A DNA stretch of 37,679 nucleotides. Origin: Mycobacterium sp. E3251 (lineage in GTDB: Bacteria > Actinomycetota > Actinomycetes > Mycobacteriales > Mycobacteriaceae). Shown here one piece after another: positions 24,940 through 31,948 of the stretch (its first letter is position 1; each line of letters starts with the position of its first letter). The position numbers and the translations under genes were made by a program. The notes under the pieces are model-generated. The model searched no databases. It saw only the letters and a list, made by a program, of their open reading frames with translations, and was not told where the DNA came from. The stretch lies in assembly GCF_001666835.1 (NCBI RefSeq), contig NZ_LZJF01000194.1:1-37679 (forward strand), in the 5' to 3' direction.

Positions 24940-24992
24940 CCACGACGCTGCCCCACGACTGCACGGACGGGAAAGTGGGTAGGAGAAATCCT

Positions 24993-25757
24993 ATGCGTGT
25001 GGCGACCTTCAACATCCTGCACGGCCGCACCGTCGGTGACGGGGTGGAAATTCAGCGGCTGCGCGACTGCGTGCGCCGGCTCGATCCGGACGTGCTGAGC
25101 CTGCAAGAGGTCGACTGTGATCAGCCGCGGTCCGATCGCGCCGATCTGACCGCCGTGGCGGCCGAGGCCATGGGAGCCGTGGAACACCGCTTCGTGGCGG
25201 CCATTTCCGGCACCCCAGGGGCGACGTGGATGGCCGCCACCGGTCACGAGCAACCCGGCACCGCGGCCTACGGAATCGCCTTACTGTCGCGATACCCGGT
25301 GGCCAGCTGGCAGGTGGTGCGGCTGCCCCGCATCCCGGTGCGCTTTCCGATGTACCTGCCGGGCCCCAACCGGGTGATGGTGGTCGACGAAGAGCCGAGG
25401 GCGGCGGTCATCGCGCAACTGCACACCCCGATGGGCGCGCTGACGGTGGCCAACACGCACCTGTCCTTCGTGCCCGGCTGGAATCGCCGCCAGCTGCGCC
25501 GGCTGGTACACGACCTGCGCGGCTTCCCGGGCCCGCGGCTGCTGACCGGCGACCTCAACATGACACCCAAAACCGTGCGCCGCTGGTCGGGCATGCGGGC
25601 GCTGGCCGCGGCGGCGACGTTTCCCGCGGATGCCCCCGACCGCCAGCTGGATCACATCCTGACCGACGATCACCGCTTGCGCGGCAGCGCCGTCGAGGCC
25701 GAGCCCATGGGAATCTCCGACCATCGCCCGCTGGTCGTCGACCTGGAACAGCCGTGA
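24993..25757 (+). CDS. endonuclease/exonuclease/phosphatase (EEP) family protein
   Basis: 254 residues from ATG 24993, with AGGAGA upstream. The family landmarks are in order: ATFNILHGRTV, LSLQEVD with the metal-binding Glu, YGIALLSRYPV, VANTHLSF, LTGDLNMTP, LDHILTDD and the C-terminal ISDHRPLVV. EEP enzymes hydrolyse phosphodiesters or phosphomonoesters in DNA, inositol phosphates or sphingolipids. It lacks a signal peptide. It follows the NodS-like gene after 53 bases and may be the last gene of the operon, perhaps cleaving a lipid- or inositol-linked phosphate. It ends 12 bases from the convergent DUF3349 gene. Confidence 0.85.
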   Translation: MRVATFNILHGRTVGDGVEIQRLRDCVRRLDPDVLSLQEVDCDQPRSDRADLTAVAAEAMGAVEHRFVAAISGTPGATWMAATGHEQPGTAAYGIALLSRYPVASWQVVRLPRIPVRFPMYLPGPNRVMVVDEEPRAAVIAQLHTPMGALTVANTHLSFVPGWNRRQLRRLVHDLRGFPGPRLLTGDLNMTPKTVRRWSGMRALAAAATFPADAPDRQLDHILTDDHRLRGSAVEAEPMGISDHRPLVVDLEQP

Positions 25758-25769
25758 CTGCGTGTGGGG

Positions 25770-26045
25770 CTATCCCCGCGCGCTCAGCCGGCGCTGGACG
25801 CGCTCGATCTCGTCCACCGAAGGCAGCGCGTCGGTGACCCGGGTGATTTCCACTCCGACGTCCACGTTGGTGATCGAACGACGCTCGGCGACAAGGAGCT
25901 TGCTCGCGATGGTGGCGGCCTCGGCATCGGACACCCGGCGCGGCAGCAGCGCCAACACCGGGGCGTAACCGAGGGCAGGGGCGCCGCCCGGGTAACCCGC
26001 GCGCAGGAACGCGACAATGCTCAAGACGCGATCACTCAGGCCCAT
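25770..26045 (-). CDS. DUF3349 family protein
   Basis: 91 residues. The pattern VLSIVAFLRAGYPGGAPALG, YAPVLALLPRRVSDAEAATI and ITNVDVGVEITRVTDALPSV matches mycobacterial DUF3349, for example Rv0543c. These are small all-helical proteins of unknown function with solved structures. There is no catalytic residue set, signal peptide or membrane segment. ATG 26045 has GAGGTGG upstream. A SigF-like site lies 33 bases before the start. A stress role is suggested only by this promoter and the neighbouring CsbD gene. Confidence 0.85.
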   Translation of the reverse strand: MGLSDRVLSIVAFLRAGYPGGAPALGYAPVLALLPRRVSDAEAATIASKLLVAERRSITNVDVGVEITRVTDALPSVDEIERVQRRLSARG

Positions 26046-26077
26046 CGTCCACCTCGCTCATCCGGTCGTAGCCAGGA

Positions 26078-26103
26078 ATAGCCCGGCGCAAAGGTTTGAA
26101 ACC
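26078..26103 (-). promoter_or_regulatory. SigF-like promoter for the DUF3349 gene
   Basis: The minus strand reads GGTTT, 15 bases, GGCTAT. The -35 element is perfect and the -10 differs from GGGTAT by one base. The predicted leader of about 25 bases includes the ribosome binding site. Confidence 0.42.
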
Positions 26104-26121
26104 CGCCGCCGCGCGGAAGCG

Positions 26122-26157
26122 AAAAAGGGGCCCGGCCCCCGATGGACCGGACCCCTT
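26122..26157 (-). terminator. intrinsic terminator after the CsbD gene
   Basis: Read leftward, AAGGGGTCCGG, a 11-base loop and CCGGGCCCCTT form an 11-bp stem with one mismatch. It is followed by TTT, giving a run of five T in total. It begins 11 bases beyond the CsbD stop codon. This is a textbook factor-independent terminator, which is uncommon in mycobacteria. Confidence 0.85.
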
Positions 26158-26167
26158 CGCAACCGAC

Positions 26168-26404
26168 TTACTGGTTTTCCTTCTGGCGCTCCTCGGCGGC
26201 CTCCGCGCCGGCTCGGGCGGATTCGGCCTCGGCCTCCTTCTTGCCCGCGTCGCGCTGAGCGTCGGCCTTATCCTGCTGGGCCTGACCCTCCTTGACGACG
26301 TCGTCGCGACCGAGGACGGCCCCGCCGACTTCCTTGACCTTGCCCTTCACGCCCTCGACGGCGCCGGTAACGGCCTCCTGCGGCCCGCTCTTGTCATCCC
26401 CCAT
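26168..26404 (-). CDS. CsbD-like general stress protein
   Basis: 78 residues, hydrophilic, rich in Lys, Glu, Asp, Ala and Gln. The CsbD core is AVTGAVEGVKGKVKEVGGAV; the rest is a charged helix-forming tail (KADAQRDAGKKEAEAESARA). In Bacillus subtilis csbD is controlled by SigB, the relative of mycobacterial SigF. In the M. avium group a CsbD-like protein has been called microaggregate-binding protein 1; I cannot tell whether this is its orthologue. The ATG has GGGAGG upstream, a SigF-type promoter lies 44 bases before it and a strong terminator follows, so it is a single-gene transcript. Confidence 0.85.
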   Translation of the reverse strand: MGDDKSGPQEAVTGAVEGVKGKVKEVGGAVLGRDDVVKEGQAQQDKADAQRDAGKKEAEAESARAGAEAAEERQKENQ

Positions 26405-26447
26405 GGGTCGACCTCCCTTTGGTTGCTGTTCGACTCGCCTCTACGGC

Positions 26448-26472
26448 GTTCCCGTCGGCCGACCAGTCAAAC
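26448..26472 (-). promoter_or_regulatory. SigF-type promoter for the CsbD gene
   Basis: The minus strand reads GTTT (26472-26469), 15 bases, GGGAAC (26453-26448). The pattern fits SigF/SigB-type promoters with GGGAA in place of GGGTA. The predicted leader is about 36 bases. CsbD genes are typical general-stress genes, which supports the call. Confidence 0.5.
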
Positions 26473-26526
26473 GCCCACGCCCGTGTGCGCGCGATCACGG
26501 GAGACGCATCGCCGCCGGATTGGGTC

Positions 26527-26551
26527 GTTTCAACCGCGATCGACTGGGTAC
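26527..26551 (+). promoter_or_regulatory. SigF-type promoter for the NAD(P)-binding protein gene
   Basis: GTTT at 26527-26530, 15 bases, then GGGTAC at 26546-26551. This is a good match and lies back to back with the CsbD promoter. The predicted transcript start, about 26558, is 16 bases before the chosen GTG. Confidence 0.6.
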
Positions 26552-26573
26552 GAATGAGCGACCGACGAAAGAG

Positions 26574-27413
26574 GTGAGGCGTCTGACCACGATCGCCGTG
26601 ATAGGAGCGACCGGCACAGCCGGATCGCGCGTCGTCGCCAGGCTCAAGGCCCGCGACGTCGCCGTCATAGAGGTTTCCCGCGCACATGGCGTCGACCTGC
26701 TCGACGGGGAGAGCCTGTACCGGGCGCTCGACGGAGTCGACGTCGCAATCGACGTATCCAACCCGGTGGCGGACGACGGGCAGCCCGACATCGCCAAGAC
26801 GCTGGCCACCGCCTCCCGCAACGTCATGGGGGTGTGCGCCGCGCGGGGCGTCCAGCGCCTGGTGGTGTCGACGATGGCCGGCATCGACGATCCGGTGTTC
26901 GACGGGCTCGGATACTTCGAGGCCAAACGGGCGGCGAAAGAGATCCTGCTGGACGGTCCGGTCCCGACCACGGTCGTGAAGTCGACCCCGTGGTACGAAT
27001 CCGCCGCCGGCGCCGCGGGGCCGGTGAATTGTGACGGGGACGAGGTGATCGTCGAGGACTGGTTGATTCAGCCCATCGCCGCCGACACCGTCGCCGACGT
27101 ACTCGTCGAGGCGGCCCTTGGCCAGACACACACGCCACGCACCATCACCGGCCCGGAGGCCATCCGACTGCCCGAGCTGACCTCGAAAGTGCTTGCCCGG
27201 CAAGGTGACAACCGCGCCGTTCGGGCGGTGCAGCCTCGCGTTCCCGCGCTCGCCACGGGGGCGCTGCTGGCCTCCGAACGCGCCGTTGTCATCGGTCCTG
27301 GCGTCGAGTCCTGGCTGAGCTCGCTGCCGCCGGCGAGCACCGACGGCCACGCGAAGGACGGCGGCGAAGATGCGCACGCGTCGGTGCACAGGCCGGATTT
27401 CTCCCGGGCCTGA
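26574..27413 (+). CDS. NAD(P)-binding Rossmann protein (atypical SDR, NmrA-like)
   Basis: About 279 residues. The nucleotide motif TIAVIGATGTAGSRVVARLK matches the GxxGxxG signature of atypical SDRs. ALDGVDVAIDVSNPVADDGQ follows, then GVQRLVVSTMAGIDD and a Tyr/Lys pair in GYFEAKRAAKEIL. Such proteins are redox sensors or act on small molecules or quinones. The first codon is uncertain. GTG 26574 is inside the GAGGTGAGG purine stretch, and CTG 26583 would be better spaced from it. Two SigF-type promoters point outward from the CsbD/SDR gap. The C-terminal 25 residues (STDGHAKDGGEDAHASVHR) are hydrophilic and outside the fold. Confidence 0.78.
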   Translation: MRRLTTIAVIGATGTAGSRVVARLKARDVAVIEVSRAHGVDLLDGESLYRALDGVDVAIDVSNPVADDGQPDIAKTLATASRNVMGVCAARGVQRLVVSTMAGIDDPVFDGLGYFEAKRAAKEILLDGPVPTTVVKSTPWYESAAGAAGPVNCDGDEVIVEDWLIQPIAADTVADVLVEAALGQTHTPRTITGPEAIRLPELTSKVLARQGDNRAVRAVQPRVPALATGALLASERAVVIGPGVESWLSSLPPASTDGHAKDGGEDAHASVHRPDFSRA

Positions 27414-27583
27414 GCGTCGACGAAGCCAGGAAACGAAAAAGTTCCGGCCGCCTGTCGCCATTTCGGCCTACCGGTGAACGTATTGGGGTTATGGTCGCCT
27501 TAGGTTGAATCCACAGCCGCCCTCTTCGGAGCGGCCGCGGGCACCGGTCGCTCACCACTCACCGCGATTCGACGGGCGACGAT

Positions 27584-27991
27584 ATGAAAGCTCAACCCTA
27601 CCGAGTCGAAGAACGACTCCATTGCTATGAAATCGATTGCGCAGGAGTGCAACTGCACGTGCAGTTGCGGGGCCTGGCCACCGTGCTCCGGATCAGCGGC
27701 GAAATCGATGCGTCCAACGCGGACCTCCTCGCGCGGGCGATCCGCCGCTTCGTGCGGCTACGGGCCCCGCTGATCCTGGATCTGAGCCGGGTGGACTACC
27801 TGGGCAGCGCCGGCCTTCGAGTTCTGCTACTCGTCCAGGACGAGTGCGAGCTCGCCCGTCTGCACTGCAGCGTGGTCGGCGGTGTGGCACTGCGTCGGCT
27901 CACCCGCCTGGTCACCGGCCTCGGGTTGCCGTTGGTCGACTCCGTCGCCGACGCCCTACGGCTGATTCAAGACGCCCACAAAACCGGGTGA
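27584..27991 (+). CDS. STAS domain protein (anti-sigma factor antagonist type), paralogue 2
   Basis: 135 residues. LATVLRISGEIDASNADLLA, then APLILDLSRVDYLGSAGLRV and CSVVGGVALRRLTRLVTGLG define a STAS domain. It is clearly paralogous to the protein at 12982, with shared YxIDCAG, EIDASN/EVDASN and GGVALRRLTR blocks. In the phospho-acceptor loop LGSAGL the Ser (residue 75) is retained where paralogue 1 has Ala. The usual preceding Asp is Gly. It could be phosphorylated and so switched, unlike paralogue 1. The ATG at 27584 has no strong ribosome binding site. No anti-sigma factor gene is adjacent. Confidence 0.83.
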   Translation: MKAQPYRVEERLHCYEIDCAGVQLHVQLRGLATVLRISGEIDASNADLLARAIRRFVRLRAPLILDLSRVDYLGSAGLRVLLLVQDECELARLHCSVVGGVALRRLTRLVTGLGLPLVDSVADALRLIQDAHKTG

Positions 27992-28038
27992 AGGCGTGGC
28001 TTGAGGGCCGACCTCAGATCACGATTCCGTCACGATCT

Positions 28039-28080
28039 TTCTTACGGTTACTTAAGAACCACCATTCTTCCCGTAAGAAT
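28039..28080. promoter_or_regulatory. pair of TTCTT/AAGAA palindromes upstream of the hemophore gene
   Basis: TTCTTA (28039-28044), 8 bases, TAAGAA (28053-28058) is a perfect dyad. ATTCTT (28064-28069), 5 bases, AAGAAT (28075-28080) is a second one. The outer arms TTCTTACGG and CCGTAAGAA also pair over 9 bp. Four half-sites in alternating orientation within an AT-rich patch look like a regulator binding region. It does not resemble the IdeR iron box. Confidence 0.45.
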
Positions 28081-28105
28081 CCTCAGCGTCCACGAGCGGA
28101 TTTGA

Positions 28106-28132
28106 TCGTTCGCTTAGTGAACGAGCGCGTTC
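28106..28132. promoter_or_regulatory. TCGTTC/GAACGA dyad cluster
   Basis: TCGTTC (28106-28111), 7 bases, GAACGA (28119-28124) is a perfect dyad. The same GAACG pairs with CGTTC at 28128-28132. It lies between the TTCTT dyads and the hemophore start and may be a second operator or an RNA hairpin. Confidence 0.35.
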
Positions 28133-28274
28133 CGTGGCGGTATTTTCGGGTTGGCGGTCCTACCGTTCGACGTGGGCGAACGCGACCACTTTCCAATTCC
28201 GCTACTTTGGATTTCGAGGATCGGGAGCCTCGGTCGCAAGAAGTCAATTCGCAATTCTGAAGGACACACTGATC

Positions 28275-28673
28275 ATGAAAATCAGCAGTATCGTCGCGCG
28301 CCGGCGTCTGGCCGGCATCAGTGCCGGCTGCCTGCTCGGGGGAATCACCATGGGTCTCGTCGGCGCTCCGTCGGCGGTCGCAGCGCCCGACTGCAGCCCC
28401 GGTGGTGTCAACGCCACGGTTTCGTCCGTGCAGGGCTCGGCCGAGCAGTACCTGGCCGCGCACCCGGGCGCCAACCAGGTGGTCACCGCCGCCTACGGCC
28501 AGCCGCGTCCGGAGGCCGAGTCGAACCTGCGGGGCTACTTCACGGCCCATCCGCAGGAGTACTACGACCTGCGCGGCATCCTGGCACCGATCGGCGACAC
28601 CGAGCGGCAGTGCAACGTCAAGGCGCTGCCGCCGACCCTGGAGTCGGCCTACCAGGAGTTCATGGCCGGCTGA
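28275..28673 (+). CDS. secreted haem-binding hemophore-family protein
   Basis: 132 residues. A Sec signal peptide (Arg-rich start ARRRLAG, hydrophobic core, AVAA before PDC) is followed by a mature domain of about 95 residues. The mature part has Cys near each end (PDCSPGG and RQCNVKAL), probably forming a disulfide, and the helical motif SAEQYLAAHPGANQVVTAA with DLRGILAPIGDTERQC. This is the mycobacterial haemophore family that includes Rv0203, which binds haem outside the cell for iron uptake. ATG 28275 has GAAGGA about 10 bases upstream. It is followed by a strong terminator, so it is a single-gene transcript controlled from the palindrome-rich leader. Confidence 0.87.
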   Translation: MKISSIVARRRLAGISAGCLLGGITMGLVGAPSAVAAPDCSPGGVNATVSSVQGSAEQYLAAHPGANQVVTAAYGQPRPEAESNLRGYFTAHPQEYYDLRGILAPIGDTERQCNVKALPPTLESAYQEFMAG

Positions 28674-28690
28674 TTCCGCTGCCATCCAGG

Positions 28691-28727
28691 ACCGGCCCGC
28701 CACGACGCTGTGGCGGGCCGGTTCTTT
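28691..28727 (+). terminator. intrinsic terminator after the hemophore gene
   Basis: ACCGGCCCGCCAC (28691-28703), loop GACGCT, and GTGGCGGGCCGGT (28710-28722) form a perfect 13-bp stem. It is followed by TCTTT. It starts 17 bases after the hemophore stop codon. Confidence 0.88.
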
Positions 28728-28732
28728 GCAAC

Positions 28733-28758
28733 GTGTGAACGGCGGCCGCGGCGGGTAA
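28733..28758 (+). promoter_or_regulatory. weak SigF-like site upstream of the topoisomerase IB gene
   Basis: GTGT at 28733-28736, 16 bases, GGGTAA at 28753-28758. The -10 element is good, while the -35 differs from GTTT in one base. It lies between the hemophore terminator and the topoisomerase start, so it is well placed but uncertain. Confidence 0.3.
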
Positions 28759-28792
28759 TTGTCCAGGCAGCGAACGTAACTGGAGGGACATG

Positions 28793-29848
28793 ATGCGGCT
28801 GCGTCGCAGCGTTCTGAGCAAGCCCGGCATCGCGCGCAAGCGCCGGGGCAAAGGCTTCGCGTACTACGGGCCCGACGGCGAACTCGTGTCCGACCCCGAA
28901 ACCCTGCAGCGAATCAAGGATTTGGTGATTCCGCCGGCCTGGAAGAACGTGTGGATCTCACCGCACCCCAACGGGCACATTCAGGCCGTCGGCGTCGACG
29001 CCGCAGGCCGCCGCCAGTACCTCTACCACACCGCGTGGCAACAGGAACGCGCCGAGGAGAAGTTCGACCGCGTACTGGAACTGTCCACCCGGTTGCCGCA
29101 GTGGCGCGCCGTCATCGCGAAAGACCTGACGCGCAGCGGTTTGACCCGCAAGCGGGTGCTGGCCCTGGCGTTGCGCCTATTGGATCGCGGGTATTTCCGC
29201 GCCGGCGGAGAGCAGTACGCCGAGGAGCACGAATCGTACGGACTGGCGACCCTGCTGTGCGATCACGTGGTGGTCCGGCGCGACGCGGTCGCATTCGACT
29301 TTCCCGCCAAGAGCGGCGTGCGCCGCACCGTTGAGATCGAGGACCCGGAAGTGGTCCGGGCGGTGCGCGCGCTGATGCGCCGGCCCAAACGCACCGAGCG
29401 GCTGCTGGTGTGCCGCACCGCATCCGGCTGGGTCGAGGTGCGATCCGACGACCTCAATGCCCGCTTCAAGGAGCTCGTCGGTGACGAGTACACCGTGAAG
29501 GACCTGCGGACCTGGCACGGGACGGTGCTGGCCGCCACGGCGTTCGCCGATGCGGACCCGGCCGTTTCCCGGCGGGTCGCCAAACGGGTGGAATCCGCCG
29601 TCATGAAGGAAGTCGCCGAGGAGCTCGGCAACACCCCGGCGGTGGCCCGCGGTTCGTATGTCGATCCGCGCGTCGTGACCGGCTACGAGCAGGGGCTCAC
29701 GATCGCCGCCGCGACGCGACGCGCCGAGCGCGCCACCGATCCCGATGCCGCCCAGGAGATCCTCGACAAGGCCACCCGAATGCTGATCCGGCGAGTGGCC
29801 AAGGGCCACAGCGCGTCCGACGTGTCCGCCCTGCCCAAGAGCGCCTGA
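28793..29848 (+). CDS. DNA topoisomerase IB
   Basis: 351 residues from ATG 28793; ATG 28790 just before it is too close to the GGAGGG site. It is a poxvirus/Deinococcus-type topoisomerase IB that relaxes supercoils by a 3'-phosphotyrosyl nick. The catalytic residues appear at the expected places: Arg136 in YFRAGGEQY, Lys173 in FPAKSG, Arg239 and nearby His242 in VKDLRTWHG, Asn280 in ELGNTPAV, and the nucleophile Tyr289 in ARGSYVDPRV. These are the same or nearly the same numbers as known for the D. radiodurans enzyme. M. tuberculosis lacks a clear counterpart, while several environmental mycobacteria have one. The C-terminal 60 residues are variable. Confidence 0.93.
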   Translation: MRLRRSVLSKPGIARKRRGKGFAYYGPDGELVSDPETLQRIKDLVIPPAWKNVWISPHPNGHIQAVGVDAAGRRQYLYHTAWQQERAEEKFDRVLELSTRLPQWRAVIAKDLTRSGLTRKRVLALALRLLDRGYFRAGGEQYAEEHESYGLATLLCDHVVVRRDAVAFDFPAKSGVRRTVEIEDPEVVRAVRALMRRPKRTERLLVCRTASGWVEVRSDDLNARFKELVGDEYTVKDLRTWHGTVLAATAFADADPAVSRRVAKRVESAVMKEVAEELGNTPAVARGSYVDPRVVTGYEQGLTIAAATRRAERATDPDAAQEILDKATRMLIRRVAKGHSASDVSALPKSA

Positions 29849-30150
29849 CCCTCGGCACCTCTTGACCGGGCCGCACGTTCGGGCCGAAACCGGAATTCAT
29901 CACCGCACACACGGTTGCAGCCTGGCAGTCCCCTGAGAATCTCCGCGCGACGGCCGCGGAACGAATAACCACGGTGATTGCGGGTAACACCAATCGCTGT
30001 GGGAAGTGCCCTGGCGGCTCATTCACGCCAGGTTGCGGTCGAAACAGACGGCCGCGGGCCATCGCAGCAAACACGCGCCACAGTGACTGCCGCGGCTGCC
30101 CGGCGTAGCTAGCGAACCTCATTCGAACCGTCTGTCTAGGAGGGACATCA
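29849..30150. other. 302-base intergenic region upstream of the thiamine-diphosphate enzyme
   Basis: No gene is evident. GGGTAA at 29982-29987 resembles a SigF -10 element, but no GTTT lies 15-17 bases before it. GAACC occurs twice as a direct repeat (30113-30127 region), close to the AGGAGG ribosome binding site of the next gene. No terminator with a T-run follows the topoisomerase gene. Confidence 0.5.
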
Positions 30151-31944
30151 ATGGCAAAGCAAGAGGTCTCGGACTACCTGTTGGAGCGATTGCGAGCGTG
30201 GGGCGTTGAGCACGTCTTCGCCTTTCCCGGCGACGGCATCAACGGGATCCTCGCCGCCTTCGGACGCGCCGACAACAAGCCCATGTTCATCCAATCGCGG
30301 CACGAGGAGATGAGCGCCTTCGAGGCGGTGGGCTACGCCAAATTCACCAACCGCGTCGGGGTCTGCATGGCCACCTCCGGCCCCGGCGCCATTCACCTGC
30401 TCAACGGCCTCTACGACGCCAAGCTCGACCACGTCCCGGTGGTGGCCATCGTCGGGCAGACCAACCGCAGCGCCATGGGCGGCTCCTACCAGCAGGAGGT
30501 CGACCTGCTGACGCTGTTCAAAGACGTCGCCAGCGACTACGTCCAAATGGTCACCGTCCCAGAGCAATTGCCGAACGTGCTGGACCGCGCCATCCGGGTT
30601 GCCCTGGCCCAGCGCGCGCCGACGGCGATCATCATCCCGTCCGACGTCCAGGAGCTGGAGTACTCACCGCCGACCCACGCCTTCAAGATGGTGCCCTCGA
30701 GCCTGGGCATCGAGTGGCCCGCGGTCACCCCCGACGACGCGGCGGTCAGGCGCGCGGCCGACGTGCTCAACGCCGGCAGCAAGGTCGCGATGCTGGTCGG
30801 CAATGGCGCGACCGGAGCTGCCGACGAGCTGAGCGAGGTCGCCGACCTGCTCGGTGCCGGGGCGGCCAAGGCGCTGCTCGGCAAGGACGTGCTGAGCGAC
30901 GAATTGCCTTGGGTGACAGGCTCCATCGGGCTGCTGGGTACCCGTCCCAGCTACGAGCTGATGCGGGACTGCGACACCCTGCTGACGGTGGGGTCCAGCT
31001 TCCCCTACACGCAGTTTCTGCCCGGCTTCGACCAGTGCCGCGCCGTGCAGATCGACATCGACGGCCGCTTCATCGGCATGCGCTACCCGTACGAGGTCAA
31101 CGTCGTTGCCGATGCCAAGTCCGCGCTGCGGGCCCTGATACCGCACCTGCGCCGCAAAGAGGACCGCAAGTGGCGCGACACCGTCGAGGCCAACGTGGCG
31201 CGTTGGTGGACGACCATGGACATGGAGGCGAAGGTCAGCGCCGATCCGATCAACCCGATGCGGCCGTTCTTCGAACTGTCACCGATGCTGCCCGATGATG
31301 CCATCGTCACCGCCGATTCCGGGTCGGCGGCCAACTGGTATGCGCGCCAACTGAAGTTCCGGGGCAACATGCGGGGGTCGCTCTCGGGCAACCTGGCCAC
31401 GATGGGGCCCGGCGTGCCGTACGCGATCGGGGCGAAGTTCGCCCACCCGCGCCGCCCGGTCATCGCGTTCGTCGGCGACGGCGCCATGCAGATGAACGGC
31501 ATGGCGGAGCTGATCACGATCAAGCACTACTGGCAGCAGTGGGGTGACCCCCGGCTGATCGTGGCGATCCTGCACAACAACGACCTCAACCAGGTCACCT
31601 GGGAGATGCGCGCGATGGCCGGCTCGCCGAAGTTCGCGGAGTCGCAGAACCTGCCCGACGTGGACTTCGCCGCGTTCGCGGCCAGCCTCGGCCTCAACGC
31701 GATGGCGATCAAGGACCCGGACGAACTGGGGGACGCCTGGCGCAACGCGCTCTCGGCGGACCGCCCCACCGTGCTGGACATCTACACCGACCCCGACATG
31801 CCCCCGATCCCGCCGCACGCCAACTGGGATCAGTTCAAGTCGGCCACCGCCGCGGTGCTGTCGGGTGACGAGGACCGGGTGGGCTTCGTCAAGGTCGGGC
31901 TGAAGACCAAGGCACAGGAGTTCCTGCCGCACAAGAAGAGTTGA
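30151..31944 (+). CDS. thiamine-diphosphate-dependent enzyme, pyruvate oxidase-like
   Basis: 597 residues with the three-domain fold of the POX/AHAS family. The catalytic Glu52 lies in QSRHEEMSAFEAVGYAKF, and the FAD-type middle domain is at about 190-340. The cofactor motif starts at GDGAMQMNGMAELITIKHYW (about 441) and ends in HNND (about 475). A long C-terminus ends in KKS. The closest functional models are pyruvate oxidase (PoxB), which makes acetate and CO2 from pyruvate, and related 2-oxoacid decarboxylases; the substrate cannot be read from sequence. AGGAGG precedes the ATG. The FAD/Fe-S dehydrogenase begins 4 bases after its stop, so the two are surely co-transcribed. Confidence 0.88.
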   Translation: MAKQEVSDYLLERLRAWGVEHVFAFPGDGINGILAAFGRADNKPMFIQSRHEEMSAFEAVGYAKFTNRVGVCMATSGPGAIHLLNGLYDAKLDHVPVVAIVGQTNRSAMGGSYQQEVDLLTLFKDVASDYVQMVTVPEQLPNVLDRAIRVALAQRAPTAIIIPSDVQELEYSPPTHAFKMVPSSLGIEWPAVTPDDAAVRRAADVLNAGSKVAMLVGNGATGAADELSEVADLLGAGAAKALLGKDVLSDELPWVTGSIGLLGTRPSYELMRDCDTLLTVGSSFPYTQFLPGFDQCRAVQIDIDGRFIGMRYPYEVNVVADAKSALRALIPHLRRKEDRKWRDTVEANVARWWTTMDMEAKVSADPINPMRPFFELSPMLPDDAIVTADSGSAANWYARQLKFRGNMRGSLSGNLATMGPGVPYAIGAKFAHPRRPVIAFVGDGAMQMNGMAELITIKHYWQQWGDPRLIVAILHNNDLNQVTWEMRAMAGSPKFAESQNLPDVDFAAFAASLGLNAMAIKDPDELGDAWRNALSADRPTVLDIYTDPDMPPIPPHANWDQFKSATAAVLSGDEDRVGFVKVGLKTKAQEFLPHKKS

Positions 31945-31948
31945 CGCC

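Noticed and set aside
25762..25778. GGGG-CTAT-CCCC hairpin between EEP and DUF3349 genes as a bidirectional terminator
   Set aside because: The stem is only four base pairs with no T-run; too weak to call.
28039..28080. Transcription terminator for STAS paralogue 2
   Set aside because: The stems are AT-rich with no T-run and the structure is better described as two adjacent palindromes.
29960..29990. SigF promoter for the thiamine-diphosphate enzyme (GGGTAA at 29982)
   Set aside because: No GTTT-like element lies 15-17 bases upstream; the -10 alone is not evidence.
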